This document shows positions 54,138-62,676 of a stretch of 64,000 nt of DNA, one piece after another. Below the pieces are notes generated by a model. That model was not told where the DNA came from, did not search any database, and saw nothing but the letters and a program-made list of their open reading frames with translations. Numbering within the stretch: position 1 is the stretch's first letter; each line of letters begins with the position of its first letter. The position numbers and the translations under genes were made by a program. Source of the DNA: DATAMF01 sp036260665 (GTDB lineage: Bacteria > Chloroflexota > Anaerolineae > Aggregatilineales > Aggregatilineaceae); contig DATAMF010000147.1 of the NCBI GenBank assembly GCA_036260665.1, positions 1-64,000 of the forward strand. The letters run 5' to 3'.

Positions 54138-55151
54138 TTAATCCTCTTGGCTTAAACGCCATTGGCGATGCTGATTGATGCGCATTTTTTCAAGATAAGC
54201 CTCTTCCAGATCCACACCGGCATAGTTTGCCAGTTTGACGATATAAGCCAATACATCTGCTAATTCGTCCCGAATATCTGACAAGGAGTGATCCTGCTGC
54301 CCCATTGTTTGGGAAATCCAGCGTTTCGCAAATGCACTGGCTAATTCACCTACTTCTTCTTGCAACAAAAGGAAATTGAAGTAGGGATCGGTGGGAAAAT
54401 GTTTATCATAGTCAAGCTGGCGGTGAAAACGCTGAAAATCGCCTAACCGCCGCGCGGTATCTTCGAGTGCGAGCTGATCGGATCGGATCGTTGAGGAGAC
54501 AACCGGCGATTCTGTTCCCATACCCGGTAGGGATTGTTGATGAGGCCCTGCTCCTAAGGTACCCCGTACAAGTTGGAAAATCGCATCTCGATCTTCTGGG
54601 TTTCGCACAAAATCCATATTATTGGTATCAATGGTCAGGATCGGTGATTTATCGTACGCGCTGAAAAACTGTTCATACGCGAGACGCAGACTGTCAATAT
54701 AGGCCGTCTCCATGTTACGTTCATAAGGTCGGTCACGGGCAGTAATCCGGTTCATGAGAGTCGTCGTGTCTGCTTTCAGGAATACGACCAGATCAGGCAG
54801 TACAATATTTTCAGCCAGCGCTTCCTGAACGCTGTAGTAAGTTTTTAATTCATCCCCACCCAGGTTCACCTGGGCAAAAAGCCGGTCTTTGTCAAACATA
54901 TAATCGCTGATCAATGGACGCGGGATCGCAGCGAGTTGGCGCTGCTGATGATAACGACTGAGGAGAAAGAAAATCTGAGTCTGGAAGGCGTAGCGAGACC
55001 GATCTGTGTAAAAATCAGAAAGGAACGGGTTTTCTTCAAAAACTTCTAAAACTAATTGGGCACCCAGTTCTTTTTGTAAAATACGGGACAGCGTAGTTTT
55101 GCCAACACCGATTACACCTTCAACAGTGATATAAGCTGAGGTTTTATCCAT
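54138..55151 (-). CDS. Deoxynucleoside kinase fused to a MazG-like domain
   Basis: 337 residues. The first ~205 are a deoxynucleoside kinase (P-loop VIGVGKTTLSRIL, EENPFLSDFYTDRSR, lid ARDRPYERNM). After a ~40-residue linker, the C-terminal ~95 residues carry a MazG-type pyrophosphohydrolase signature: EEVGE (ExxE-type Mg site) and DELADVLAYI. One protein thus makes dNMP and hydrolyses dNTP-type molecules, perhaps balancing or cleaning the pool. It is cotranscribed with a second kinase downstream. Confidence 0.82.
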   Translation of the reverse strand: MDKTSAYITVEGVIGVGKTTLSRILQKELGAQLVLEVFEENPFLSDFYTDRSRYAFQTQIFFLLSRYHQQRQLAAIPRPLISDYMFDKDRLFAQVNLGGDELKTYYSVQEALAENIVLPDLVVFLKADTTTLMNRITARDRPYERNMETAYIDSLRLAYEQFFSAYDKSPILTIDTNNMDFVRNPEDRDAIFQLVRGTLGAGPHQQSLPGMGTESPVVSSTIRSDQLALEDTARRLGDFQRFHRQLDYDKHFPTDPYFNFLLLQEEVGELASAFAKRWISQTMGQQDHSLSDIRDELADVLAYIVKLANYAGVDLEEAYLEKMRINQHRQWRLSQED

Positions 55152-55304
55152 GATCTTTACCTAAAAGTAGAGGTAATGCAGAGAAATACCGGCTTCGGCC
55201 CCACATTACCGAAGCCTAATGCCCAAAAGTATACGCCGCCAAGTATCGACTGTCCACCACTATAACCTGCGATTGCGTTAAAATCTGCTATAGGTAGGAT
55301 TAGA

Positions 55305-55859
55305 ATGATCAAGATTCGCATAATATGGATTGTGGTCCTGCTCGTTACGCTGGCAGCCTGCAATTTAAGCACCGAGCAAAAACCGCCCAAAATCACTCAA
55401 ACTCCAGGGCCTACTACGATTGAAGCTACGCTGGTATCTCCATCTTTTCCAACGCTGGAACCGTTTACAGGGCCATACGGAGATGCAACTCCTTTGGTGA
55501 GTGGTGTGTGCTTTGAATATCTGAGCACACTTGATGGGACAGCTTGGGTATGGACAACGCCCAATGCTTTAGCTGCATTTTATGATCAGGTTGACACGGC
55601 AGGACTATGTGCGGAGCCTATCGCGCGATGGCCGTTCGACTTCAGCGGGCAAGTGTTGGCTGGGGCTGTGAATACGGCAATTGGATGTGACGCGGCACAT
55701 CGATTTCTTGATCTGACGCAAGATGATAGCGCGAAAACAGTCACCCTATGGCTTCAGTTCGAGGTGTTACCGGGCTGTGATTATGAGCTGGCGCAGCCCT
55801 TTCTGATCGCCCTTCCTCGCCCGCCCGATGGCTACTCGATCAAAGTACAGGTAGAGTAG
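55305..55859 (+). CDS. Small lipoprotein
   Basis: 184 residues. The signal peptide ends LAAC followed by NLSTEQ, then a short Thr/Pro region and a ~140-residue extracytoplasmic domain with four cysteines (near 70, 105, 128 and 162) that could form disulfides. No family is recognised. The Cys-Asn-Leu-Ser-Thr after the cleavage site repeats that of the lipoprotein at 19794. It is divergent from the kinase-MazG gene. AGGA precedes ATG 55305. Confidence 0.7.
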   Translation: MIKIRIIWIVVLLVTLAACNLSTEQKPPKITQTPGPTTIEATLVSPSFPTLEPFTGPYGDATPLVSGVCFEYLSTLDGTAWVWTTPNALAAFYDQVDTAGLCAEPIARWPFDFSGQVLAGAVNTAIGCDAAHRFLDLTQDDSAKTVTLWLQFEVLPGCDYELAQPFLIALPRPPDGYSIKVQVE

Positions 55860-55935
55860 AATTGACCCTCACACTGCTGCGGCCTATAATCGAGGCTAGA
55901 GTTCTCATGCGGCGCGATGAGGAATAAACAAGCCC

Positions 55936-56772
55936 ATGTTGCAGATAGCCTGTCATGCGTGGTCATTTAATAATCTCAGTCTGGAAGATGCAATTGGCAC
56001 TATTGCTCGCCTTGGCTTCCGGTATATTGATCTCGGGACGGGGCCGCATCTGAATGTAGACAGCGCGGCGGAAAATCCCCAAGCGGAAGCTAGCAAAATT
56101 CTCCACTTGCTTGATCAATTTCACCTGACCCTGACCGATCTGTACTTGATGCTGCCCTTCATCAATTCGGCTGATCCCGAAGCCCGCGAAACCCAACTCC
56201 ACCTCTTCGAACAATTAATCCCCTTCGCGACAGCACTTGGCACACCAGGAATCACTATCTCACCGGGAATTGTGCAAAAAGATGGCTTTGATCACAGCCT
56301 GGCGCGATCTGTTCCAGCATTGATGCGGATGCTGCAAGCCGCCGAAGATACCGACTTACGTATTTCTTTTGAGCCGCACATGGACTCGGTGGCGCAGAAG
56401 CCTGAACATGCCTTGCTGCTGCTGGAAGCAGTCCCTGGCTTGAGCATTACACTCGACTATGCTCACTTCGTGTTCCAGGATCTGGAGCGGCGCGAGATTC
56501 AGCCGCTGATGGAACATGTCGCACATGTGCAGATTCGGCAGGCAAAAAAGGGAAGCCTGCAAACCGCACATGATGAAGGCACCCTGAATATCCAAGAGCT
56601 GCTGCATGACCTGCACGAAGCGGACTATCGCGGATCTGTGTGCATCGAATACATGACGACTTTCGGCTGGCACGGCATGAAAAAGCTGAGCATCAGCCAC
56701 GAAACGGTGCGGACACGGGATGCTATTCGGGCGGCACGATCGCGGATCGAAGCGGCGCCCACCGCGCGCTGA
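55936..56772 (+). CDS. TIM-barrel sugar isomerase/epimerase-like protein
   Basis: 278 residues of the xylose-isomerase-like (AP endonuclease 2) superfamily. Residues for metal binding are visible as Glu in ISFEPHMDS, Asp and His in ITLDYAHFVF, His in VAHVQIRQAKKG and Glu in VCIEYMTTFGWHG. It probably isomerises or epimerises a sugar phosphate or polyol; the substrate is unknown. AGGA lies 13 bases before ATG 55936. Confidence 0.82.
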   Translation: MLQIACHAWSFNNLSLEDAIGTIARLGFRYIDLGTGPHLNVDSAAENPQAEASKILHLLDQFHLTLTDLYLMLPFINSADPEARETQLHLFEQLIPFATALGTPGITISPGIVQKDGFDHSLARSVPALMRMLQAAEDTDLRISFEPHMDSVAQKPEHALLLLEAVPGLSITLDYAHFVFQDLERREIQPLMEHVAHVQIRQAKKGSLQTAHDEGTLNIQELLHDLHEADYRGSVCIEYMTTFGWHGMKKLSISHETVRTRDAIRAARSRIEAAPTAR

Positions 56773-57013
56773 TCATAAAAGTTGCGCCTCCGGCATTGCA
56801 ACGATTTTCAAACCGCCCGTGAGTTAGGAACCGGTATAAGTAGGCTGAATCGGGTAGAAAACAGGTTATTTGAGGCACCAAAAGACTATTTGATCAACTA
56901 GCAGTTCCCCTTTGACGTTTTTTTCACCTCATTCATTTTGTCCAATTTTTGGCCGAAAAATGGCCGCAAAGCCTCGATAAGGAGACTTCGCTTCTGGCAT
57001 TCTAGTGATCAGA

Positions 57014-57027
57014 GTGATGCGCATCAC
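57014..57027. promoter_or_regulatory. Perfect palindrome GTGATGCGCATCAC
   Basis: A 14-base perfect dyad, 41 bases before the exported peptide gene. Operator for a dimeric regulator is the likely reading. Confidence 0.45.
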
Positions 57028-57068
57028 GCTTCCTGAAACCGGACCTAGATAAAGAGGAAAACACGATC

Positions 57069-57266
57069 ATGAAGCGTAAGATGGTAATTCTGACCCTATT
57101 GGTAATTTTCGCCCTGTCGCTAACGGCATCGGTTGTGATGCCCGGCTCGACCACAACCCACGCAGCAGCCAAAAGCGGCGTAACCACACTGGCTTCACTG
57201 CGATTTACCGAGTACGATCTGCTGAATCCGCCAGAATGTCCGAGTCCGATTGATCCGGGGTGCTAA
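57069..57266 (+). CDS. Small exported peptide
   Basis: 65 residues. A typical Sec signal peptide (MKRKMVILTLLVIFALSLTA) with likely cleavage near THAAA (about residue 36), leaving about 29 residues that end PPECPSPIDPGC, with cysteines four-from-Pro spacing that could form a disulfide or crosslink. AGAGGAAAA precedes ATG 57069 and a terminator follows the stop, so it is a self-contained gene. It resembles a precursor of a secreted signalling or modified peptide; no homologue is recalled. Confidence 0.6.
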   Translation: MKRKMVILTLLVIFALSLTASVVMPGSTTTHAAAKSGVTTLASLRFTEYDLLNPPECPSPIDPGC

Positions 57267-57274
57267 TCGGAAGG

Positions 57275-57309
57275 GTGGGGCGAGCGGGATCGCCCCACTA
57301 CTTTTTTTA
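57275..57309 (+). terminator. Terminator of the exported peptide gene
   Basis: GTGGGGCGA (57275-57283) pairs perfectly with TCGCCCCAC (57290-57298) around six bases, then TACTTTTTTT. Confidence 0.85.
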
Positions 57310-58653
57310 AACGGGAGCCTGTACCAAATTACGTCGGGCAGCATCAATGTCAGCCTGGATGTCGGCAATAAGCTGGTCGCGTACTGCTTGTTCCTCGATT
57401 TGTCTAGCAAAAGGTAAAACCGCTTCTAACTGGCTCACGGCGGCTTCAAAATCCTGTTTTTCAAACGGGAGATAAGCACGCGCATACCGGGCCTGGACAC
57501 CTTTTACCCGATTACCGAGTTTGTGATAGCGCTTGATCGCGGTGGTAAAAAGCTGCTCGGCAAGCAACCAATTTTTCCGCTTGCTCTCGATCATACCGAG
57601 CATGTGAATCTCGATGGCACAATTAAAATACTGGCGCAGAGACCATTGTTTGCTCCACGCTCGAATGATATAACTTCTAGCCTGTTGGTAGTTCTGCTTT
57701 TGGAAGCACAAAAACCCCTGGTAGTGATAAACATTGGCTTGAAAATGAGGGCTGGCACTGTTCTTCGCAACCGCCCGATAGACACGCAGCAGGTGCTGCT
57801 TGTAATGCGGTGAGTAGGTATCCTGGTACTGGTAACTTAGAGCCGAGATCATTTGGCTGAGGGCTGAGAGAACATATTCCGAATTACCCGCCCTGGCAAA
57901 GTACAAAAAGGCTTGTTGAGCGGCCATAAAATTTTCGGTGTATAAGTTTTGATGCGCATAAGTGCGAGCTAAGGTCAGATAAACACGGCCCATTACAAAG
58001 ACATTGTTTTGCCCCCTTGCACTGGCCAAAATCGCTGTCGCCTGGGCTTCGACCTCTAAACGAGGCAACTGTGCGGCCTGGGCATTCAAACGCTCAGCGT
58101 GCGCCATTAGAGACAGGCGGGGGTCTTTCGATGTTTCGGCATATTCAATGGCCGTATTGAACGCGATTTGGGAACCATCCTGGGCAGAGGATAGATACAA
58201 AAAGATACCCCATTGACGGTAGGCTTCCGTAACTAACTCGTAGTTTGGTAAAGAGAGCGCGGTCTTGAGGACGGGCATCAGTGTATCACGCCAACGTTTC
58301 CACATTCCGCGGGACAACCAATAATCGGAGCGGAGTGATAAGCCCAAACGGATCACTTTCTCCCGGTGATCGCCTTTTGTATTTACGGCAGCGATCACAT
58401 AATCGGAGATGTCTTCCAGCAAGTTGAGGATTTTCTGGGGTGACTGACGGTTCTTGGAGATGAAGGACAGCCATTCATCACAGATGTCAGTTGCAATTTG
58501 GGCAAGCTGTTCTTCATGTGGAATTTGGGCGGGATCGTAGCCGGGAAATAATCCCAAGTTCCGCAGAAAATCGGCTTGATCCTCATCGGGTGAGAAGCCA
58601 TCGTCCGGTGACTCTTCATCAAAATCCCAATAATCTGATGCATCCTGATCCAT
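57307..58653 (-). CDS. TPR-repeat protein
   Basis: 448 residues, soluble. An acidic N-terminus (about 1-30), then helical TPR-like repeats across the rest (AYRQWGIFLYLSSAQDGSQ, VYLTLARTYAHQNLYTENF, VYHYQGFLCFQKQNYQQA, ARYARAYLPFEKQDFEAA). There is no HTH, kinase or membrane segment. AAGGA precedes ATG 58653. It is convergent with the exported peptide gene, and TPR proteins of this size are the usual receptors of exported peptides in Firmicutes (Rap/PlcR type); a link here is speculative. Confidence 0.65.
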   Translation of the reverse strand: MDQDASDYWDFDEESPDDGFSPDEDQADFLRNLGLFPGYDPAQIPHEEQLAQIATDICDEWLSFISKNRQSPQKILNLLEDISDYVIAAVNTKGDHREKVIRLGLSLRSDYWLSRGMWKRWRDTLMPVLKTALSLPNYELVTEAYRQWGIFLYLSSAQDGSQIAFNTAIEYAETSKDPRLSLMAHAERLNAQAAQLPRLEVEAQATAILASARGQNNVFVMGRVYLTLARTYAHQNLYTENFMAAQQAFLYFARAGNSEYVLSALSQMISALSYQYQDTYSPHYKQHLLRVYRAVAKNSASPHFQANVYHYQGFLCFQKQNYQQARSYIIRAWSKQWSLRQYFNCAIEIHMLGMIESKRKNWLLAEQLFTTAIKRYHKLGNRVKGVQARYARAYLPFEKQDFEAAVSQLEAVLPFARQIEEQAVRDQLIADIQADIDAARRNLVQAPV

Positions 58654-58990
58654 AAGATTTTCCTTGATTTTTGTGGACAGAACTGAAAATCACTTCTGAT
58701 CCATTATAGCTTGCAAACCACGACCAATAGAACACTTTTCCGTGTTCCGTTAGGAACCATAGAACTTCACTCCCGCTAAGCTCCTCGGCTTTAAGTTAAA
58801 TGTTTTCCGGCGAATGACCCCCTCCCTCAATGCTTCCCCGCTAGCGCAAAGACGGGCTTAAAGGCAGTCTTTCTACGGGGCAAGGGAGCAAACCGGGCAC
58901 AGCAAGACACGTTTCTACGGGAAAAAGGGTTTAAGTTGACACCAATGGAGCTATTCTCGGATAGCCCCTACGACCTTCGGAAAGCTATTC
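58654..58990. other. Intergenic region with repeats and dyads
   Basis: 337 bases with no convincing ORF. A TATAAT (minus strand, 58703-58708) may serve the TPR gene. GAACAC-N6-GTGTTC (58730-58747) overlaps GTTCC-N4-GGAAC. A 45-base imperfect dyad lies at 58836-58880, and TTTCTACGGG occurs at 58870 and 58912. GCTAT-N6-ATAGC (58952-58967) lies just after the PBP gene end. Confidence 0.45.
58836..58880. repeat. Imperfect palindromic element
   Basis: CCCCG-c-TAG-cgc-AAAGAC pairs with GTCTTT-CTA-CGGGG around 13 bases (14 paired positions with two bulges). It could be a REP/MITE-like remnant; part of its right arm repeats at 58912. Confidence 0.45.
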
Positions 58991-61525
58991 CTACTCGGCG
59001 GCACCTGACGTCGGGCGTTCATCAGGCGGAACCCAAGCGCCAACGCGAAAGTGAATATTCGCTGTCGTTACCGTGCTGCCATCGTTCAGCGTGACCACGG
59101 CATAGAGGTCATGTTCACCGGGCTGAAGCGTCCACCAATGATCGAATGGAGATTGGGTAGTTGTGGCTAATTCAACATCGTCCAGCCAATAGGTGACTGT
59201 TTGGGCATTGGTCGGAACCGCGATGGTCAGGCGAATACGCTGCTGATCGGGAGGGAGCAAGGGAGTCAGGCGGAAGATGGTATACGGATCGGGGGAAAGC
59301 AGCCGAGCCGGAACTTGTTCCCCGCCGACAATTTTGGCACCGACCGGAGGCTGAGGGATGCCCTGGCGGATGGCCCAATCGCGGGCTTCGGGTGGGAGAA
59401 CGAGGTAGACCTGATCTACCCTTTCTTCCGGCGGTGTGGTTTCATCCGCTAACAGCCCGGTGCGCTGATCAAGGGTATAGGTCTGATAGAGATTATCGTA
59501 TTCAGTCGGAATGGTACCATCGATGAACCACTCCCAACGGGTTTTAGGGCATGCTTCAGTAGGCAACAGGCCGGAGGTGGCACAGACTTCAGCGCGCACC
59601 ACTCCTTCGGGAACGGGGAATTCCAGTTCGGGCTGCCCAACCAGCACGCGCCGCATAAATTCACTCCAGATTGGCCCAGCTCCGCTGATGCCGCTGACCT
59701 CGACCATGGGCGTATTATCAGCATTACCGACCCATACGCCTACCACCAGATTGGGCGTATAACCGACGGTCCAGTTGTCGCGGAAGTCAGTTGTCGTGCC
59801 TGTTTTGGCGGCAGCAGGACGCCCAATATTGAGCGGGCTGGCGGGTCCAAAGGATGGAATTCGGGCGGAATTATCACTCAGAATATCGGTGATGAGATAA
59901 GCAACACGCGGATCGAGCACCGGCTGGTAGTAGGATGGTTGTTCCCACTTATAGAGCACATTCCCATTCCGATCCCGCACTTCCAAAATTGTCACCGGAT
60001 CGAGACGATAGCCGCCATTCGCAAACGCAGCGTAGGCAGCGGTTAATTCTACCAAACGGACCTCGCCCCCCCCTAACGTCAGGGAGAGATCGAAGCGGCT
60101 GGTATCGGTGAGGGTGCCGATACCCAGCCGGGTGGTCAGGCGGATGAGTGAATCTATTCCAATGTGATCCAGCGTGACGACGGCGGGAATGTTATAGGAC
60201 GAAGCCAGCGCTTCACGAATCAGCACCGGGCCATGTTCGACCAGACCATAGTTGGCGGGGGTGTAACTTTCCAGGCGGCGTGTCACAAAGGGTGTGCCAA
60301 TGTCGAGGATCATGGTCGCCGGAGTCCAGGGTTCGGCCTGGGTCGGATCAAAGGCGGCGGCATAAGTGAAGGGCTTGAGCGCTGAACCGGGTTGGCGAGG
60401 CATCAACGCCGCATTGACGGCTCCATCAATGCGCTCGTTGAAATAATCGGGACTCCCTAACATCGCGAGTACCTGTCCGGTATAAGGATCAAGGGCGACC
60501 AGCGCCGCGTTGTGGGCATTATGCGGCGGCTCACCTTCGGGCGGGTTGTTGAGCCAGTCGAGATGATGGTTTGTTGCTTCCTGAGCCGCGTATTGCCAGT
60601 CTAAGTCCAGCGTCGTGGTGACTTCCAAACCGCCTTCCAGCAGTTTCTCCGGGTAATCTCGCTCCAACTGCGCCCAGACCATGGAGACGAAATGCGGAGC
60701 TTCGATTGGGTAGGGAGCCGCCGCATATTGCAAGGTTTCTTCAAACGCCTGATCCGCCTGCGTCTGGGTGATATAGCCATGTTTGACCATCAAATTGAGG
60801 ACGATTTCCTGGCGGGCTTGTGCCATTTCAGGATTGGTCAGCGGATCGTATTGAGAAGGGGCCTGGGGAAGTCCAGCCAGCATGGCACATTCGGCCAGAG
60901 TGAGTTCGGCTGCCCCTTTGCCAAAATAGGCGCGCGAGGCTGCCTCAATGCCGTAAGCCATATTGCCGTAGTATGTCTGGTTGAGATAAATTTCGAGAAT
61001 CTGGTCACGCGAGTAGCGGCGGGTTAGCTGGAGTGCCAGCACACTTTCGCGGAGTTTGCGCTGCAAGGTGCGCTCGGAACGCTGGTAAGGATCGAGGAGG
61101 AGATTACGGGCGACTTGCTGCGTGATCGTACTGCCGCCAGCGACCACTTCGCCGCCGGATAAATTGATCCAGAACGCCCGCATGACGCCTTCGATGTCCA
61201 CCCCAGGGTGGCTGTAAAAATTAGCGTCTTCGGTGGCAATGGTCGCCTGGGACATACAGTCGGGTAGATTGTCGAGCGCAACCAGTTCATTCACGCCGGT
61301 TTCGGGATCGGTAATGGCATAGAGCAGGCGGCCCTGCCGATCATAGATACGCGTGCTGGGAAGAGCCATGCCAGAGGTGAGCGCATCGATACTCGGCAGG
61401 TCGGAGAATACCCACTCATAAAGCGCGATCCCGCCAATTGCCAGCAGAAGCAGCAGAGACAGCAGAAGCAGCTTGACCTTTTGGCGGCGGTGACTTGTTT
61501 TCCAAGCATGCCAGAATCGTTTCAT
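58991..61525 (-). CDS. Bifunctional penicillin-binding protein, PbpC-like
   Basis: 844 residues. Cytoplasmic basic N-terminus, membrane helix (about 17-40), glycosyltransferase domain (about 75-250; IATEDANFYSHPG, GGSTITQQ) and transpeptidase domain with SxxK (GSALKPF), SxN (SSYNIPA) and KTG (KTGTTTDF). The C-terminal ~100 residues form a beta module (TYWLDDVELATT ... HDLYAVVTLNDG) as in PBP1C. It polymerises and crosslinks peptidoglycan. AGAGGA precedes ATG 61525. Confidence 0.92.
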   Translation of the reverse strand: MKRFWHAWKTSHRRQKVKLLLLSLLLLLAIGGIALYEWVFSDLPSIDALTSGMALPSTRIYDRQGRLLYAITDPETGVNELVALDNLPDCMSQATIATEDANFYSHPGVDIEGVMRAFWINLSGGEVVAGGSTITQQVARNLLLDPYQRSERTLQRKLRESVLALQLTRRYSRDQILEIYLNQTYYGNMAYGIEAASRAYFGKGAAELTLAECAMLAGLPQAPSQYDPLTNPEMAQARQEIVLNLMVKHGYITQTQADQAFEETLQYAAAPYPIEAPHFVSMVWAQLERDYPEKLLEGGLEVTTTLDLDWQYAAQEATNHHLDWLNNPPEGEPPHNAHNAALVALDPYTGQVLAMLGSPDYFNERIDGAVNAALMPRQPGSALKPFTYAAAFDPTQAEPWTPATMILDIGTPFVTRRLESYTPANYGLVEHGPVLIREALASSYNIPAVVTLDHIGIDSLIRLTTRLGIGTLTDTSRFDLSLTLGGGEVRLVELTAAYAAFANGGYRLDPVTILEVRDRNGNVLYKWEQPSYYQPVLDPRVAYLITDILSDNSARIPSFGPASPLNIGRPAAAKTGTTTDFRDNWTVGYTPNLVVGVWVGNADNTPMVEVSGISGAGPIWSEFMRRVLVGQPELEFPVPEGVVRAEVCATSGLLPTEACPKTRWEWFIDGTIPTEYDNLYQTYTLDQRTGLLADETTPPEERVDQVYLVLPPEARDWAIRQGIPQPPVGAKIVGGEQVPARLLSPDPYTIFRLTPLLPPDQQRIRLTIAVPTNAQTVTYWLDDVELATTTQSPFDHWWTLQPGEHDLYAVVTLNDGSTVTTANIHFRVGAWVPPDERPTSGAAE

Positions 61526-61616
61526 GGTCCGAATTCCTCTCTGGACTTCATTGTAGGGAGTTCCGGCCCGGCGCGATAGGCGTTGAGATTACGATTAACC
61601 CACGTTTATCCTGTGA

Positions 61617-61853
61617 TTAGCTGGAGGATTCATCGTCTTCCGGTTGGAAAACCTCCAGATCCCCGGTGTCGGTATCGTAGGTGATGCGCCACCCCGTGAT
61701 GGTCGCCGTTGGTTCCAACCCGGCATCAGTCAGGATGGCAGTCCACAGATCGGAATCCAGTTCGATGCCGCGCGGACCATATTCGGTATCGACAATAAGC
61801 GTTATTTCGGAACGACTTTTGATGATGCGGGCCACCATGCCAGCGTACTGCAT
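61617..61853 (-). CDS. Small hypothetical acidic protein
   Basis: 78 residues with beta-strand-like N-terminal half (GMVARIIKSRSEITLIVDTEYG) and an acidic C-terminus (EDDESSS). AGGAGAAACGA gives a strong ribosome site for ATG 61853. It is divergent from rsmG. No family is recognised. Confidence 0.55.
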   Translation of the reverse strand: MQYAGMVARIIKSRSEITLIVDTEYGPRGIELDSDLWTAILTDAGLEPTATITGWRITYDTDTGDLEVFQPEDDESSS

Positions 61854-61891
61854 TCGTTTCTCCTTTTGGTGTAGTGTAACGCACTGCGCCT

Positions 61892-61920
61892 TTTACGCAT
61901 ACAAGCGCAGCCGGTATAAT
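61892..61920 (+). promoter_or_regulatory. Promoter of rsmG
   Basis: TTTACG (61892-61897, 4 of 6), 17 bases, TATAAT (61915-61920), 36 bases before ATG 61957. Confidence 0.5.
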
Positions 61921-61956
61921 AAACCAGAAAATTTGCTTACGGATCGGATTATCTGC

Positions 61957-62676
61957 ATGAAAGTTGATCAACTGGTGCGGTGCAGCCGGGAACTGTTAGG
62001 GTTAGAACTCGGTCCTGACGTTCAGCGGGCGTTTAGTGTTTATGCTGACGAACTCTTGGCATGGAATGAGAAATTCAACCTGACGGCCATCACCGAGCCA
62101 GATGCGATTGAGATGCGGCATTTTCTCGATTCACTCACCGTGATCAAAGCTGTTCCGATGACGGCAGGACAGCGAGTGATCGATGTGGGGACCGGCGCGG
62201 GATTCCCCGGACTGCCGCTGCGGCTGATGTTTCCATCCATCGAACTCACCTTGCTCGAGGCGACGGCGAAAAAAACCAGTTTTTTGGAACATATCAAAGC
62301 CCGGCTGAACCTGAACAATGTGCGGATTGTTACGGCGCGGGCGGAAGAAGCGGGACAAGATTCCGCTCACCGCGAACAGTTCGATGTGGTGGTGGCGCGT
62401 GCAGTGGCGCAGATGCAAGTGTTGGGGGAATATTTGCTGCCACTGTGTAAGGTTGGGGGAAAGTGTGTCGCGCTGAAGGGCGAAAACGCTGTGTCGGAGG
62501 CGCGACAGGCGGAACAGGCGCTCAAGATTTTGGGCGGGCACGTGAGTAAAGTGGTGGAGATGGAACTACCGCAGGTGCCTGAAACACATCATCTGGTTGT
62601 CATTCAGAAGGTGGCAGCGACACCACCCCAGTATCCACGGCGCACGGGTATGCCTACCAAAAGACCGCTAACTTAA
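61957..62676 (+). CDS. rsmG: 16S rRNA m7G527 methyltransferase RsmG
   Basis: 239 residues. Recognised by YADELLAWNEKFNLTAI, SAM-binding IDVGTGAGFPGLPLRL (about 71-86) and the later FDVVVARAVAQM. It methylates G527 of 16S rRNA. ATG 61957 gives the standard length; an open frame upstream to 61681 is not used because it would read through the promoter. Its end overlaps recF by 9 bases, in convergent orientation. Confidence 0.94.
   Translation: MKVDQLVRCSRELLGLELGPDVQRAFSVYADELLAWNEKFNLTAITEPDAIEMRHFLDSLTVIKAVPMTAGQRVIDVGTGAGFPGLPLRLMFPSIELTLLEATAKKTSFLEHIKARLNLNNVRIVTARAEEAGQDSAHREQFDVVVARAVAQMQVLGEYLLPLCKVGGKCVALKGENAVSEARQAEQALKILGGHVSKVVEMELPQVPETHHLVVIQKVAATPPQYPRRTGMPTKRPLT

Noticed and set aside
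61681..61956. N-terminal extension of rsmG
   Set aside because: It runs antisense to the 61617 gene and across the rsmG promoter; RsmG length is normal from 61957.
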